Source: Amycolatopsis anabasis (lineage in GTDB: Bacteria; Actinomycetota; Actinomycetes; Mycobacteriales; Pseudonocardiaceae). Taken from it: 64,000 nucleotides of DNA. Made by a program: the position numbers and the translations under genes. The stretch is taken from positions 124,001 to 188,000 of the forward strand of contig NZ_VTHK01000003.1 of NCBI RefSeq assembly GCF_009765355.1. Direction: 5' to 3'. Of the stretch, positions 45,123 through 55,174 are shown piece after piece; positions within the stretch are counted from its first letter, which is position 1; each line of letters begins with the position of its first letter. The notes under the pieces were generated by a model. That model did no database searches, was not told where the DNA came from, and saw only the letters and a program-made list of their open reading frames with translations.

Positions 45123-46243
45123 CCGGTTTCCCCCAGGTAGCGCCGCCGCACCCGCGGCCGGTACATCCCGGTCACGATCTCGTAGTCGATGGTGCCCAGG
45201 GTGTCCGCCCATTCCCGCGCGGTCGGCCCGCCCCCGGCGCCGTTGCCGAACAGCACGACCTCGGCGCCGACCTCGGGCTCGTCGTCGCCGCAGTCGACCA
45301 CCAGCTGGTCCATGCACACCCGCCCGGCCACCGGGCGGCGCTTGCCGTCCAGCCACACGCTCATCCGCCCGGACAGCGTGCGCGGCACCCCGTCGGCGTA
45401 TCCGGCGGGCACCAGCGCCAGCGTGGTGTCCCGCGGCGCGGTCCAGGTGTGTCCATAGGAGACGGACTCGCCCGCCGCGATCCGTTTGGTGAGCACGACC
45501 TGCGAGCGGAACGTCATCGCCGGGCGCAGATCCTCGGCCTGCGGCACCGGGTTCAGCCCGTACATCGCGATCCCCGGGCGCACCAGGTCGAAGTGCAGAT
45601 CCGGCCGGGTCAGCGTGGCGGCCGAGTTCGCCAGGTGCCGCAACGGATCCAGGCCCGCCTCCCGGGCCACGTCGTAGGCCGCGGCGAACCGCTCGGCCTG
45701 CCGGTCGATCGACGGGTGCCCCGGTTCGTCGGCGCACGCGAGGTGCGACCAGATCGCCACCACGTCCACGTCCGGCTCGGCCGCGGCTTCCTTGCACAGC
45801 GCGGCCCAGCCCGGCGGCGGGCACCCGTTGCGGCACAGCCCGGTGTCGATCTTGAGGTGCACCGCGGCCCGGGCGCCCGCCCGGCTCGCCGCCTCGGCCA
45901 CCCGGGCCAGTTCCGCGGGCGAGCTGACCCCCAGGTCCACGCCCGCCGCGATCCCCGGCGCGAAGTCGACGCCCGGGGTGTCCAGCCAGCTGAACAGCCG
46001 GGCGGTGATCCCGGCCGCGCGCAGCTCGAGCGCCTCGTCCAGGGAGCACGTGCCGAGCCAGCTCGCGCCCGCCTCGACCGCGGCCCGCGCGACCGGCAAC
46101 GCGCCGTGCCCGTAGGCGTCGGCCTTGACCACGGCCATGGTCGCGGCGCCGGACCCGGTCGCCCGGGCAGCGAGCAGGGCCAGGTTGTGGCGGATCGCGT
46201 GCAGGTCGATGACCGTTTCCACGCGCGGGAGATCACCATTCAT
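45119..46243 (-). CDS. alr: Alanine racemase
   Basis: A 374-residue PLP enzyme that makes D-alanine for peptidoglycan. The PLP lysine is K40 in AVVKADAYGHG. The second catalytic residue is the Tyr of SVSYGHTW, with DTGLCRNG and VRPGIAMYGLNP as further markers and VCMDQLVVDCG near the C-terminus. ATG at 46243. First gene of the alr-hydrolase-tsaE operon, as in M. tuberculosis Rv3423c. Confidence 0.96.
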   Translation of the reverse strand: MNGDLPRVETVIDLHAIRHNLALLAARATGSGAATMAVVKADAYGHGALPVARAAVEAGASWLGTCSLDEALELRAAGITARLFSWLDTPGVDFAPGIAAGVDLGVSSPAELARVAEAASRAGARAAVHLKIDTGLCRNGCPPPGWAALCKEAAAEPDVDVVAIWSHLACADEPGHPSIDRQAERFAAAYDVAREAGLDPLRHLANSAATLTRPDLHFDLVRPGIAMYGLNPVPQAEDLRPAMTFRSQVVLTKRIAAGESVSYGHTWTAPRDTTLALVPAGYADGVPRTLSGRMSVWLDGKRRPVAGRVCMDQLVVDCGDDEPEVGAEVVLFGNGAGGGPTAREWADTLGTIDYEIVTGMYRPRVRRRYLGETG

Positions 46244-46271
46244 AACGCAGGCGATTCTCCCACGCCGGGAA

Positions 46272-47360
<1,089 letters not shown>

Positions 47361-47364
47361 CGGG

Positions 47365-48801
47365 TTATTCCTCTCCTGTGCGCACTACGCTGTGCTCTTT
47401 CTCGCGGGCCGCGAAATGCCGTTCGCGGATCCGCTCGCCCGCCGCGATCTCGCCGTCGCCGGGCCCATCCAACTCGACTCGAGTGCTTCCCTGCCAGTGC
47501 GGGGGTTCGCCGCCTCCGGAAAGCGCCCACGCCGCCTGCCGCGCCGCGCCGAGCGCGACGTGCTCGGCCGGTTCGGGCACGACCACCGGAACGCCGAAGA
47601 CGATCGGCGCCGCGGCCCGCACCGCGGCCGACTGCGCGGCGCCACCGATCAGCAGCACCCGCCGGACCGTGATGCCGTGCGCTCGCACGGCGTCCATCCC
47701 GGCGGCCAGCCCGCACAGCATGCCCTCGACGGCCGCGCGCGCCACGTTCTCCGGCGTCATGTTCGCCCGCCGCAGCCCGGACAGCGATCCGCTCGCCTCC
47801 GGCAGGTTCGGCGTGCGCTCGCCGTCCAGGTAGGGCAGCAGCGTGAGCCCGCCCGCGCCGGGTTCGGCGGCCAGCGCGAGCCGGTCCAGCCCGGCGAGGT
47901 CGACACCGAGCAGCCCGGCCGTCGCGGTGAGCACCCGTGCCGCGTTCAGCGTGCACGCCAGCGGCAGGAACCGGCCGGTGGCGTCGGCGAATCCGGCGAC
48001 CGTGCCGGTCGGATCGGCGGCCGCGGTCTCGGCCACCCCGAACACCGTGCCGCTGGTGCCCAGCGACACCACCACGTCCCCCGCGCCGATCTCCAGCGCC
48101 AGCGCGGCGGCCATGTTGTCGCCGGTGCCCGCGGACACCAGGACGCCGTCCGGGGTGTGCCCGGCGGCCTCGGCGGGCCCGAGCACCTTCGGCGGTTCCG
48201 GGGTCCGCCCGCCGAACGCGAGCGCCAGCAGGTCCGGCCGGTAGACCCCGTCCGCGGGCGAGTAGTAGCCGGTGCCCGACGCGTCCCCGCGGTCGGTGAC
48301 CGGCTCCGCGCCGCCGCCGAGCAGCCGCCAGGTCAGCCAGTCGTGCGGCAGCAGCACCCGGGCGACCCGGTCGGCGAGCTCCGGTTCGTGCTCGGCCATC
48401 CAGCGCAGTTTGGTGACCGTGAAACTGGCGACCGGCACCGAACCGACCGCCTCGGCCCACGCCTTCGGCCCGCCCAGCTCGGCGACCAGCTCCTCGGCGG
48501 CGGCGGCCGAACGGGTGTCGTTCCACAGCAAGGCGGGCCGCACCACCGCGCCTTCGGCGTCCACGGTGACCAGGCCGTGCTGCTGGCCACCGACCCCGAT
48601 CGCCGAGACGCCGTCGAGCAGGCCGTCCGCGGCTTCGGTGAACGCCCGCCACCACATCCGCGGGGCGACCTCGGTCGCGTCCGGATGCGCCGCCCGGCCG
48701 CCGCGCACGACGTCGCCGGTGCGCGCGTCGCACACGACGACCTTGGCGGACTGCGTCGACGAGTCCACCCCGGCCACGAGCACCTGGCGGTCCATGGTCA
48801 C
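47365..48801 (-). CDS. xylB: FGGY-family carbohydrate kinase (xylulokinase)
   Basis: A 478-residue sugar kinase. The first phosphate motif is [17 protein letters not shown], with [10 protein letters not shown] and LLWNDTRS typical of xylulokinase. Late motifs are [15 protein letters not shown] and [25 protein letters not shown]. It should phosphorylate the ketose formed by the dehydrogenases of the operon, probably D-xylulose. The GTG at 48801 forms a GTGA overlap with the preceding dehydrogenase stop; an ATG two codons later is also possible. Confidence 0.9.
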   Translation of the reverse strand: MTMDRQVLVAGVDSSTQSAKVVVCDARTGDVVRGGRAAHPDATEVAPRMWWRAFTEAADGLLDGVSAIGVGGQQHGLVTVDAEGAVVRPALLWNDTRSAAAAEELVAELGGPKAWAEAVGSVPVASFTVTKLRWMAEHEPELADRVARVLLPHDWLTWRLLGGGAEPVTDRGDASGTGYYSPADGVYRPDLLALAFGGRTPEPPKVLGPAEAAGHTPDGVLVSAGTGDNMAAALALEIGAGDVVVSLGTSGTVFGVAETAAADPTGTVAGFADATGRFLPLACTLNAARVLTATAGLLGVDLAGLDRLALAAEPGAGGLTLLPYLDGERTPNLPEASGSLSGLRRANMTPENVARAAVEGMLCGLAAGMDAVRAHGITVRRVLLIGGAAQSAAVRAAAPIVFGVPVVVPEPAEHVALGAARQAAWALSGGGEPPHWQGSTRVELDGPGDGEIAAGERIRERHFAAREKEHSVVRTGEE

Positions 48802-49796
48802 GAGCCTGGCTGGACTTGCAGCTTGCGTCCAGAGCTCGCGCGAAACATGTCCAGTGCGTCCGGGTACCGGTCAAGGCCGAACGCGTGGCTGATCATCGTG
48901 TCCGCGTCCACCACGCCCCGCCCCATCAGCTCCACCGCGCGCCCGTAGCTGTGCAGCACGGCCATGCTCCCGACGATGGTGATCTCGTCGTGGTACACCC
49001 GGAACGGCGAGAAACTCGCGGTCGCCTCGGCGGGCGCCACCCCGAACTGCTGGTAGGTGCCGCCGCGGCGGACCCGGGTGAGCGCGTCCTCGATGGCCGC
49101 GACCACCTCGGTGCAGTCGATGACCACCTCCCAGCCCTGCGGCCGGTCGAGGTCGTCGGCGCCGGTCGCCACCGCGTCGGCGCCGAGTTTCTTCGCGGTC
49201 GCCAGCCGGTCGGCGTTGAGGTCGACGACCGAGGCCGAACCGGCGCCCGCGTGGCGGGCGAGTTGCAGCATGAGCAACCCCATGGTGCCCGCGCCGTAGA
49301 TCAGGTAGTGCTCGCCGAGGCGGCGCGGCAGCAGGTCGAACCCGCGCACCGCGCAGGACAGCGGTTCGATCAGCGCCGCCTGGGCCACGTCCACGCCCGC
49401 GGGCAGCGGGTAGCAGTTGGCCGCGGGCGCGAGCGCGTACCGCGCGCAGGCGCCGTCGGTGGTCACCCCGATCGCGCCCCACCGCTCGCACAGGTTGCCC
49501 CGGCCGATCTTGCAGAAGTGGCAGGCGCCGCAGAACAGGGACGGGTCGACCGCCACCAGGTCGCCCTCGGCCAGCCCGGTCACGCCCGGGCCGAGCGCGG
49601 CGACCGCCCCGGCGAACTCGTGCCCCGGCACGATCGGGTAAGGCGTCGGCGCGAACTCGCCGTCCACGATGTGCAGATCCGTGCCGCAGATCCCGCACGC
49701 CGACACCTCGACCACGACCTGCCCGGGCCCGGGCGCCGGGTCGTCCACAGTGGACACCGAGACCTTGCCCGGTTCCTCGATCACGACCGCGCGCAT
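48798..49796 (-). CDS. Zinc-dependent polyol dehydrogenase (MDR)
   Basis: A 332-residue NAD(P)-dependent medium-chain dehydrogenase. Catalytic-zinc residues are in CGICGTDLH and GHEFAG, the structural zinc lobe is complete ([15 protein letters not shown]), and the Rossmann loop is IYGAGTMG. It is of the sorbitol/arabitol dehydrogenase group. It probably oxidises the imported polyol to a ketose for the kinase. It starts 4 nt after the DeoR gene stop. The operon has a second enzyme of the same superfamily, so the two may act on different polyols or consecutive steps. Confidence 0.88.
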   Translation of the reverse strand: MRAVVIEEPGKVSVSTVDDPAPGPGQVVVEVSACGICGTDLHIVDGEFAPTPYPIVPGHEFAGAVAALGPGVTGLAEGDLVAVDPSLFCGACHFCKIGRGNLCERWGAIGVTTDGACARYALAPAANCYPLPAGVDVAQAALIEPLSCAVRGFDLLPRRLGEHYLIYGAGTMGLLMLQLARHAGAGSASVVDLNADRLATAKKLGADAVATGADDLDRPQGWEVVIDCTEVVAAIEDALTRVRRGGTYQQFGVAPAEATASFSPFRVYHDEITIVGSMAVLHSYGRAVELMGRGVVDADTMISHAFGLDRYPDALDMFRASSGRKLQVQPGS

Positions 49797-49800
49797 GACT

Positions 49801-50610
49801 TCACCCTTTCGGTTTCCCTTCGGCCGCCACGACCCGCGTGCCGATCTCCCGCATGGCGCCGATTTCCTCGTCCGGCGTCTCGTCGTCGGTGATCACCAGG
49901 TCGTAGGCGCCCACGTCACCGTGCCCGTAGGTCGCGGTCTTGCCGAACTTCGAATGGTCGGCCACCAGCACGTTCCGGCTCGCCACGCGCAACGCGGCGG
50001 TCTTCAGCTCGGCGTAGTCGCGCACCGGGTGGTACAGCCGCCCGCCCGCGATCGCGGTCGCCGAGACGAACCCGATGTCCGCGTGCGTCCTGTCCAGCGC
50101 GGCGATGGTGTCCGGGCCGATGCACGAGTCGAACTCGGTGTAGCGGCCGCCCAGCAGGATCACCTCGGCCGTCCCGTCCTCGCCCCCGAGGATCCGCGCG
50201 ATCTCCAGCGAGTTGGTGACCACCACCAGCCCGTCGAGCCGGGAAAGCCGGTGCGCCAACGGAAACAGCGTGGTGGAATCGTCCAGGAACACGGTCTGCC
50301 CGGCCCGGACCTCGGCGGCCGCGACGGCGCCGAGCGCCTCCTTGCAGTCCCGGTTCAGCCCCTCGCGGAACCGTTTCGCGGTTTCCATGGTGAGCGCCGG
50401 ATACGCCGCGACCTTGCCGCGCAGCTTGCGCAGCAGCCGCCGTTCGGCGAGGTCGTCGAGGTCGCGGTGCATGGTCATCAGGCTCACCCCGAACCGCGTG
50501 GTGAGCTCGTCGATGCGCATCTCGCCCTGTTCGATGACCTGGCGCAGCACATCCTGCCGCCGCCGCTCCACCTCGGCGTCCGACGGCCTGGTCCGGCGCG
50601 CGCTATCCAA
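49801..50610 (-). CDS. DeoR-family transcriptional regulator
   Basis: A 269-residue regulator with an N-terminal winged helix (RRQDVLRQVIEQGEMRIDELTTRFGVSLMTMHRDLDDLAERRLLRKLRG) and a C-terminal sugar-phosphate sensing domain (VFLDDSTTLFPLA, VVTNSLEIARIL, LLGGRYTEFDSCIGP, VLVADHSKFGK). The start is TTG at 50610, chosen because AGGAGG lies six bases upstream. It overlaps the second dehydrogenase gene by 8 nt. Being in the middle of the operon it controls, it presumably represses the operon until a phosphorylated intermediate appears. Confidence 0.9.
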   Translation of the reverse strand: MDSARRTRPSDAEVERRRQDVLRQVIEQGEMRIDELTTRFGVSLMTMHRDLDDLAERRLLRKLRGKVAAYPALTMETAKRFREGLNRDCKEALGAVAAAEVRAGQTVFLDDSTTLFPLAHRLSRLDGLVVVTNSLEIARILGGEDGTAEVILLGGRYTEFDSCIGPDTIAALDRTHADIGFVSATAIAGGRLYHPVRDYAELKTAALRVASRNVLVADHSKFGKTATYGHGDVGAYDLVITDDETPDEEIGAMREIGTRVVAAEGKPKG

Positions 50611-51649
50611 CGCGCGCCTCCTGCGGCAGCACCACGGGTTTGATGACGGTCGTGTCCCGCGCGGCGACGGTCAGCGCCCGTTCCACCTCGTCCAGGCCGA
50701 ACCGGTGGGTGACCAGGCGGTCCAGGTCGATCTCGCCGCCGGCGGCCAGCGCGATCGCGGTGGGCCAGGTGTTGGCGTAGCGGAACGTGCCGGTCACCTC
50801 GAGCTCGAAACCCTGGACGTGGGCCAGCGGGAGCGGGATCTCGTCGCCGCCCATCCCTATCAACACGACCCGCCCGGCGCGGCCGACCTGGCGGATCGCC
50901 TCGGCCGCCGCTGCGCCGACACCGGAACATTCGAGCAGGACGTCGGGTTCGTAGCCGGAGTCGGCGAGCTTCCCGGCCGACACGTCCACGGTTCCGGTCG
51001 CGCCGACCTCCCGGGCGACCTTGAGCCGGTTGGCGTTCACGTCGGTCACCACGACCTCGGTCGCGCCGAACGCCCGGGACGCCTGGGCGGCGACCAGGCC
51101 GATCGGCCCGGCGCCGGTGATCAGCACGCGGCTACCCGGGCCCACCCGCGCCTTGCGGCAGGCCCACACGCCGACCGACAGGGGTTCCAGCAGCCCGGCG
51201 GCCTCGTCCGACAGTGAATCCGGCACCGGGTAGGCGAAATCCTCGCGCAGCACCACGTATTCGCAGAACGCGCCGTCGATCGGCGGGGTGCCGAAGAACC
51301 GCATGCGCGGGCAGAGGTTGTACCGGCCCTGGGAACACTGCTCGCACACCGAGCACGGCACGCCCGGTTCGAGCGCGACCCGTTGTCCCGTCTCGTGTTT
51401 CGCCGCGTTCGCGCCCCGGCCGACGACCACGCCGCTCGGTTCGTGCCCGAGCACCAGGGGCGCGCGCACCACGTGGTCGCCGATCCGGCCGTGCTCGTAG
51501 TAGTGCACGTCCGAACCGCAGGTGCCGACCGCCTGCACGCGGATGAGCACCTCGTCCGGACCGGGCACCGGCACCGGCCGCCGCTCGGTCACCACGTCGT
51601 GGATTCCGTTCAGCACCGAGACTTTCATCGTCTCCGGAAGGTCACTCAC
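50603..51649 (-). CDS. Sorbitol dehydrogenase-like zinc MDR
   Basis: A 348-residue polyol dehydrogenase. Motifs: CGSDVHYYEHGRIGDHVV and GHEPSG for the catalytic zinc, CSVCEQCSQGRYNLC for the structural zinc, ITGAGPIGLVAAQ for NAD binding, and FRYANTWPTAI late, all close to sorbitol/xylitol dehydrogenases. The GTG at 51649 overlaps the end of the permease gene; an ATG seven codons on also has an upstream GGAG. First catabolic step after uptake is the likely role. Confidence 0.9.
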   Translation of the reverse strand: MSDLPETMKVSVLNGIHDVVTERRPVPVPGPDEVLIRVQAVGTCGSDVHYYEHGRIGDHVVRAPLVLGHEPSGVVVGRGANAAKHETGQRVALEPGVPCSVCEQCSQGRYNLCPRMRFFGTPPIDGAFCEYVVLREDFAYPVPDSLSDEAAGLLEPLSVGVWACRKARVGPGSRVLITGAGPIGLVAAQASRAFGATEVVVTDVNANRLKVAREVGATGTVDVSAGKLADSGYEPDVLLECSGVGAAAAEAIRQVGRAGRVVLIGMGGDEIPLPLAHVQGFELEVTGTFRYANTWPTAIALAAGGEIDLDRLVTHRFGLDEVERALTVAARDTTVIKPVVLPQEARVG

Positions 51650-52541
51650 CGGTCACCGCTCCCAGGGTCAGTCCGGTCACCAGCCAGCGGCGCACCGCGA
51701 GCCCGGCGACGATCATCGGCAACACCACGATAGTGCCGATCGCGGTGAGCTGGCCCCAGTCGATCCCGGTCTGGGTGACCAGCTGATCCGCCGCGATCGG
51801 CAGCGTCTGCGAATGCGGCCCGCCGAACACGAGCGCGAACGCGTAGTCGTTCCAGGAGAACACCAGGCACAGCACGAACGTGGTCACCAGGCCGGATTTC
51901 GTCAGCGGCAGCACGACGTGCCAGAACGCCTGCCAGCGCGTGCATCCGGCGACCAGCGCCGACTCCTCGACCGACGGCGGCACCTCGGCGAAGAACGCGC
52001 TCATCAGCCAGATCGCGAACGGCAGGTTGAACGTCAGGTAGGCGAGAACCAGGCCGGGGACGCTGTCGATCAGCCCGGCGCCGCGGAAGAGCAGGAACAG
52101 CGGCAGCACCACGACCGCGATCGGCGCCATCCGGGTGGAGATGATCCAGAACGCCACGTGCTTCTTGCCGCGCATCCTGGTGCCCGCCAGCCCGTATCCG
52201 GCGAGCGCGCCGAGCACGACCGCGAGCACCGAGGAAAGCCCGGCGGCGAGCGCGCTGTGCAGGATGTAGGGCGCGAGGTTGTTGGCGCCGCTGAACAGGC
52301 GGCGGTAGTTGTCCAGCGTGGGGCCGAACAGGAACTTCGGTTCCGCCGCCGTCACGTCCAATTCGGACTTGAACGAGGACAGCACCATCCACACCAGCGG
52401 GACGAGTGTCCACAGCAGACCCAGGGTGACGATCACCCGGACCGCGACCTTGACCTTGCCGGAGCCGCGTTCCACCGGGCTGACGTCGGCGCTCTGCTTG
52501 CCCACCGGGGCGCCGCGGAGTTGTTCGGTGGCGGTGGTCAT
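51642..52541 (-). CDS. Carbohydrate ABC transporter permease (MalG-type)
   Basis: A 299-residue inner-membrane permease with six predicted membrane segments (VIVTLGLLWTLVPLVWMVL, ILHSALAAGLSSVLAVVLGA, APIAVVVLPLFLLF, LVLAYLTFNLPFAIWL and two later). The EAA loop that contacts the ATPase is ESALVAGCTRWQAFWHVVLP. ATG at 52541 overlaps the stop of the other permease (ATGA). It works with the MalF-type permease, the binding lipoprotein and the MsmK-type ATPase. Confidence 0.92.
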   Translation of the reverse strand: MTTATEQLRGAPVGKQSADVSPVERGSGKVKVAVRVIVTLGLLWTLVPLVWMVLSSFKSELDVTAAEPKFLFGPTLDNYRRLFSGANNLAPYILHSALAAGLSSVLAVVLGALAGYGLAGTRMRGKKHVAFWIISTRMAPIAVVVLPLFLLFRGAGLIDSVPGLVLAYLTFNLPFAIWLMSAFFAEVPPSVEESALVAGCTRWQAFWHVVLPLTKSGLVTTFVLCLVFSWNDYAFALVFGGPHSQTLPIAADQLVTQTGIDWGQLTAIGTIVVLPMIVAGLAVRRWLVTGLTLGAVTGE

Positions 52542-53470
52542 CGGGTCAGTCCCTTCTTGTCCAGCACCCGGACGAACGCCCGCGCGATCAGAACGGTCAC
52601 CACCAGCATCACCAGCCCGATCGCGGCCGCGTAGCCGAGGTCGAAGAACCGGAAAGCCGTTTCGTACAACCGGATCGGCACGACCTTGGTGGCGTCGGCC
52701 GGGCCGCCGTTCGTGGTGACCGCGATGATGTCGAAGTAGCGGATCGCGTCCATCGAACGGATCAGCAGCGCGACCAGGAGCACGCTGGAGATCGACGGCA
52801 GGATGATGTGGCGCAGCATCTGGGCGCCGCTCGCGCCGTCGATCGAGGCGGCCTCGCGGACGCTCAGCGGCACCGCGGTCAGCCCGGCGAGCACGATGAG
52901 CGTGATCAGCGGCGTCCATTCCCACACGTCCATCGCGACGACCGCGGCGAACGCGGTGGTCTGACCGCCGAGGATCTCGCCGTCGTAGCCGACGAGCCGC
53001 AGCAGCCAGGTGTAGAGGCCGAACGTCGAATCGGTGAGGAAGCGGCCGAGCAGGCCGACGATGACCGGCGCGACGAACATCGGCAGCAGGAACAGGGTGA
53101 GTGCGAGGTTGCGGGCCTTGAGCAGTTTCCACAGGCACAGCGCGAACAGCAGGCCGAGTCCCATTTCCAGGCCGACGGTGAGCACGAAGAACACGATCGT
53201 GCGGACCCATTGCAGCCACAGGTCGACGTCGGAGACCAGGCGCGCCCAGTAGGTCAGCCCGGCGCCTTCGAAGGCCACCCCGCCGAGCAGCCGCACGCGG
53301 GAGAAGCTCATCACGATGACGGTGAGGAACGGGACGATCGACAGCGCGGCGAGCAGCAGCATGCCGGGCGTCATCATGGCGCCGTGGAACCCGAAGCGGC
53401 GCTTGGGTTTCCGGGGCTTCGGACGGCTCGCGGGAGGCGCTTCGCGGCCGATCTCGATGATCGCGCTCAT
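52538..53470 (-). CDS. Carbohydrate ABC transporter permease (MalF-type)
   Basis: A 310-residue permease. A basic N-terminal stretch (RPKPRKPKRRFGFHG) precedes membrane segments such as MMTPGMLLLAALSIVPFLTVIVM, IVFFVLTVGLEMGLGLLFAL and LFLLPMFVAPVIVGLL. The EAA loop is EAASIDGASGAQMLRHIILP. ATG at 53470 lies 2 nt after the binding-protein stop. A GTG five codons earlier would overlap that gene. Confidence 0.91.
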   Translation of the reverse strand: MSAIIEIGREAPPASRPKPRKPKRRFGFHGAMMTPGMLLLAALSIVPFLTVIVMSFSRVRLLGGVAFEGAGLTYWARLVSDVDLWLQWVRTIVFFVLTVGLEMGLGLLFALCLWKLLKARNLALTLFLLPMFVAPVIVGLLGRFLTDSTFGLYTWLLRLVGYDGEILGGQTTAFAAVVAMDVWEWTPLITLIVLAGLTAVPLSVREAASIDGASGAQMLRHIILPSISSVLLVALLIRSMDAIRYFDIIAVTTNGGPADATKVVPIRLYETAFRFFDLGYAAAIGLVMLVVTVLIARAFVRVLDKKGLTR

Positions 53471-53472
53471 AC

Positions 53473-54939
53473 TCAGTTCACCCACCCTCGAGCGGTGATC
53501 CGGTCGATCCGTTTCGCGGTTTCCCGCATGGCTTCGGCGGGCGAGAGGTCACCGGCCAGCATCCGGGACAGCTGGGTGTAGATCGTCGTCTCGCATTCGT
53601 TCCACATCGGGACCTTGGGGCGCAGGCCGATGTTCTCCGGCGCCCACGCCTGCTCCATCACCGGTGCGGTGAGGATGTTCGGCATCGGCGAGGGTCGCCG
53701 CTGGGCGGCCTTGACCTCGGGGAGTTCGTAGACCGATTTGCGCGTGGGCGTCCCGCCGCCGACCGAGCTCTTCAGGTCGTCGAGCTGGGTCTGGACCGAG
53801 GTGGACCAGAGCACGAAGAGCCAGGCGGCCTTACGTTCGTTGGGCAGGGTGTTGCCGCTGATCGAGATGCCGGTGCCGCCGTAGTGGTTGGCCGAACGGA
53901 CCGGGCCCCTCGGCAGCGGGGCGTAGCCCATCTTCCCGGCGAGCGCCTCCTCGTTCCCGGCGGCGTTCTCGTGCCAGTCGGGGCACATGGCGAAGCGCCC
54001 GGCGCGGAAGGCGGGGCTCAGGCCGTTCCAGTCCCAGCTGGTCGAGGACGGATCGGCGATCGAGATGAGCCGGTGGTAGAACTCGGCGGCCGCGATGGCC
54101 TGCTCGCTGCCGAGCTGGCAGGGGCCCGGGTCGCGGGCGCCGAGGCGGCCGACTACGTCCCCGTGCTCGAAGTAGTCGCCGCCGTAGGCCCAGAGCACGT
54201 TGGAGAAGTCGCACATCAGCGAGCCGTGCTGCTTGGCCTGGTGGCCGGTGCCGAACGGGGTCTCGGTGGCGTTGTCGTTGAACCACTTCGCGATCCGGAA
54301 GTACTCCTCCCAGGTCCGGTCGAGGCCGGGCGTCGGGTCGAAGCCGAGGTCCTCGCCCATCCGATCGTGGTATTTCGCGAACAGGTCGGCGCGGTACTGC
54401 CAGATGATCGTCGGGCAGTCGTAGGGGATCGCGAAGATCTCGCCGCCGGGGCCGAACTTCCCGGCGGCGTCGAGCTGGGTGTCGATGAAGTCGCCGAACC
54501 CGCCCTCGAGCGGGGGCAGGGTCGGGTCGCTGGCGAGTTCCCTGAGGTCGGCCAGGCCGTTGGCGTAGGGCGCGAGCACGTTGTACGGGTCGGCGTAGAT
54601 GAGCTGGTACTGCGATTCGCCACCGGCCAGGTCGAGGGCGACCTTCTGGGTCATCGCGGACAGTTCCAGGGTCACGATGTTGACGTTGATCCCGGTGAGG
54701 TCCTGGAACGGTTTCAGGTTCGCGGCGATCGCCGCGGTCGGGGCGGTGCTCTCCGAGACGAAGTTGAGCGTGGTCCCGGCGAACTGGCGCCAGCGGTCGT
54801 CGGTGGCGAGCCGCGCCACGTCGGCACGACCGCCGCACGCGGACAGCAGGCCGCCCGCCGCGAGGGCCGCCCCGCCGGCGAGCGCGCCCCGCAACACGGA
54901 CCGCCGATCGAGCCCCCGACGCATGCGTACTCCCGTCAT
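53473..54939 (-). CDS. Carbohydrate-binding lipoprotein of the ABC transporter
   Basis: A 488-residue extracellular solute-binding protein. The signal contains RRSVLRGALAGGAALAAGG and the lipobox LLSAC, so it is exported (the twin Arg suggests Tat) and lipid-anchored at the Cys near residue 33. The mature part has the family-1 binding fold (LTGINVNIVTLELSAMTQKVALD, AIPYDCPTIIWQYRADLF, GGTGISISGNTLPNERKAAWLFVLW). ATG at 54939 has GGAGGAGAC upstream. It heads the eight-gene operon and sets its specificity, probably a polyol. Confidence 0.9.
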   Translation of the reverse strand: MTGVRMRRGLDRRSVLRGALAGGAALAAGGLLSACGGRADVARLATDDRWRQFAGTTLNFVSESTAPTAAIAANLKPFQDLTGINVNIVTLELSAMTQKVALDLAGGESQYQLIYADPYNVLAPYANGLADLRELASDPTLPPLEGGFGDFIDTQLDAAGKFGPGGEIFAIPYDCPTIIWQYRADLFAKYHDRMGEDLGFDPTPGLDRTWEEYFRIAKWFNDNATETPFGTGHQAKQHGSLMCDFSNVLWAYGGDYFEHGDVVGRLGARDPGPCQLGSEQAIAAAEFYHRLISIADPSSTSWDWNGLSPAFRAGRFAMCPDWHENAAGNEEALAGKMGYAPLPRGPVRSANHYGGTGISISGNTLPNERKAAWLFVLWSTSVQTQLDDLKSSVGGGTPTRKSVYELPEVKAAQRRPSPMPNILTAPVMEQAWAPENIGLRPKVPMWNECETTIYTQLSRMLAGDLSPAEAMRETAKRIDRITARGWVN

Positions 54940-55004
54940 GTCTCCTCCGAATGGCCAGGCCCCCGTTGTGACGCGGCTCATTCTTACCAGACAACCCCAC
55001 CCTT

Positions 55005-55025
55005 GTTAACACATAACTCGATAAC
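55005..55025 (-). promoter_or_regulatory. Candidate DeoR operator upstream of the polyol operon
   Basis: On the minus strand the sequence reads GTTATCGAGTTATGTGTTAAC: GTTAT repeated at eight-base spacing, then a related TTAAC. Such short direct repeats are typical DeoR-type targets. It lies about 65 nt upstream of the binding-protein start. Confidence 0.4.
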
Positions 55026-55046
55026 TTTCCTCGCTACCCTCCGCGT

Positions 55047-55070
55047 TCTCGTTTAGCGGGCTAAACGAGA
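55047..55070. repeat. Dispersed palindromic repeat, perfect copy
   Basis: Eleven-base arms around GG. First of a pair, 66 bp apart, between nnr and the polyol operon. Both copies are followed by the same GAGCCCCTGGTCA. Confidence 0.87.
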
Positions 55071-55112
55071 GCCCCTGGTCAAGCAGGCATCCAGGCATGC
55101 CGAGGCACCGCT

Positions 55113-55136
55113 TCTCGTTTAGCGGGCTAAACGAGA
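55113..55136. repeat. Dispersed palindromic repeat, perfect copy
   Basis: Second copy of the pair, with arms identical to the first around GG, 38 nt downstream of the nnr stop. The shared right flank suggests the pair arose by local duplication. Confidence 0.87.
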
Positions 55137-55174
55137 GCCCCTGGTCAGGCGGGGATTCGGGTGGGTTCGGCGGG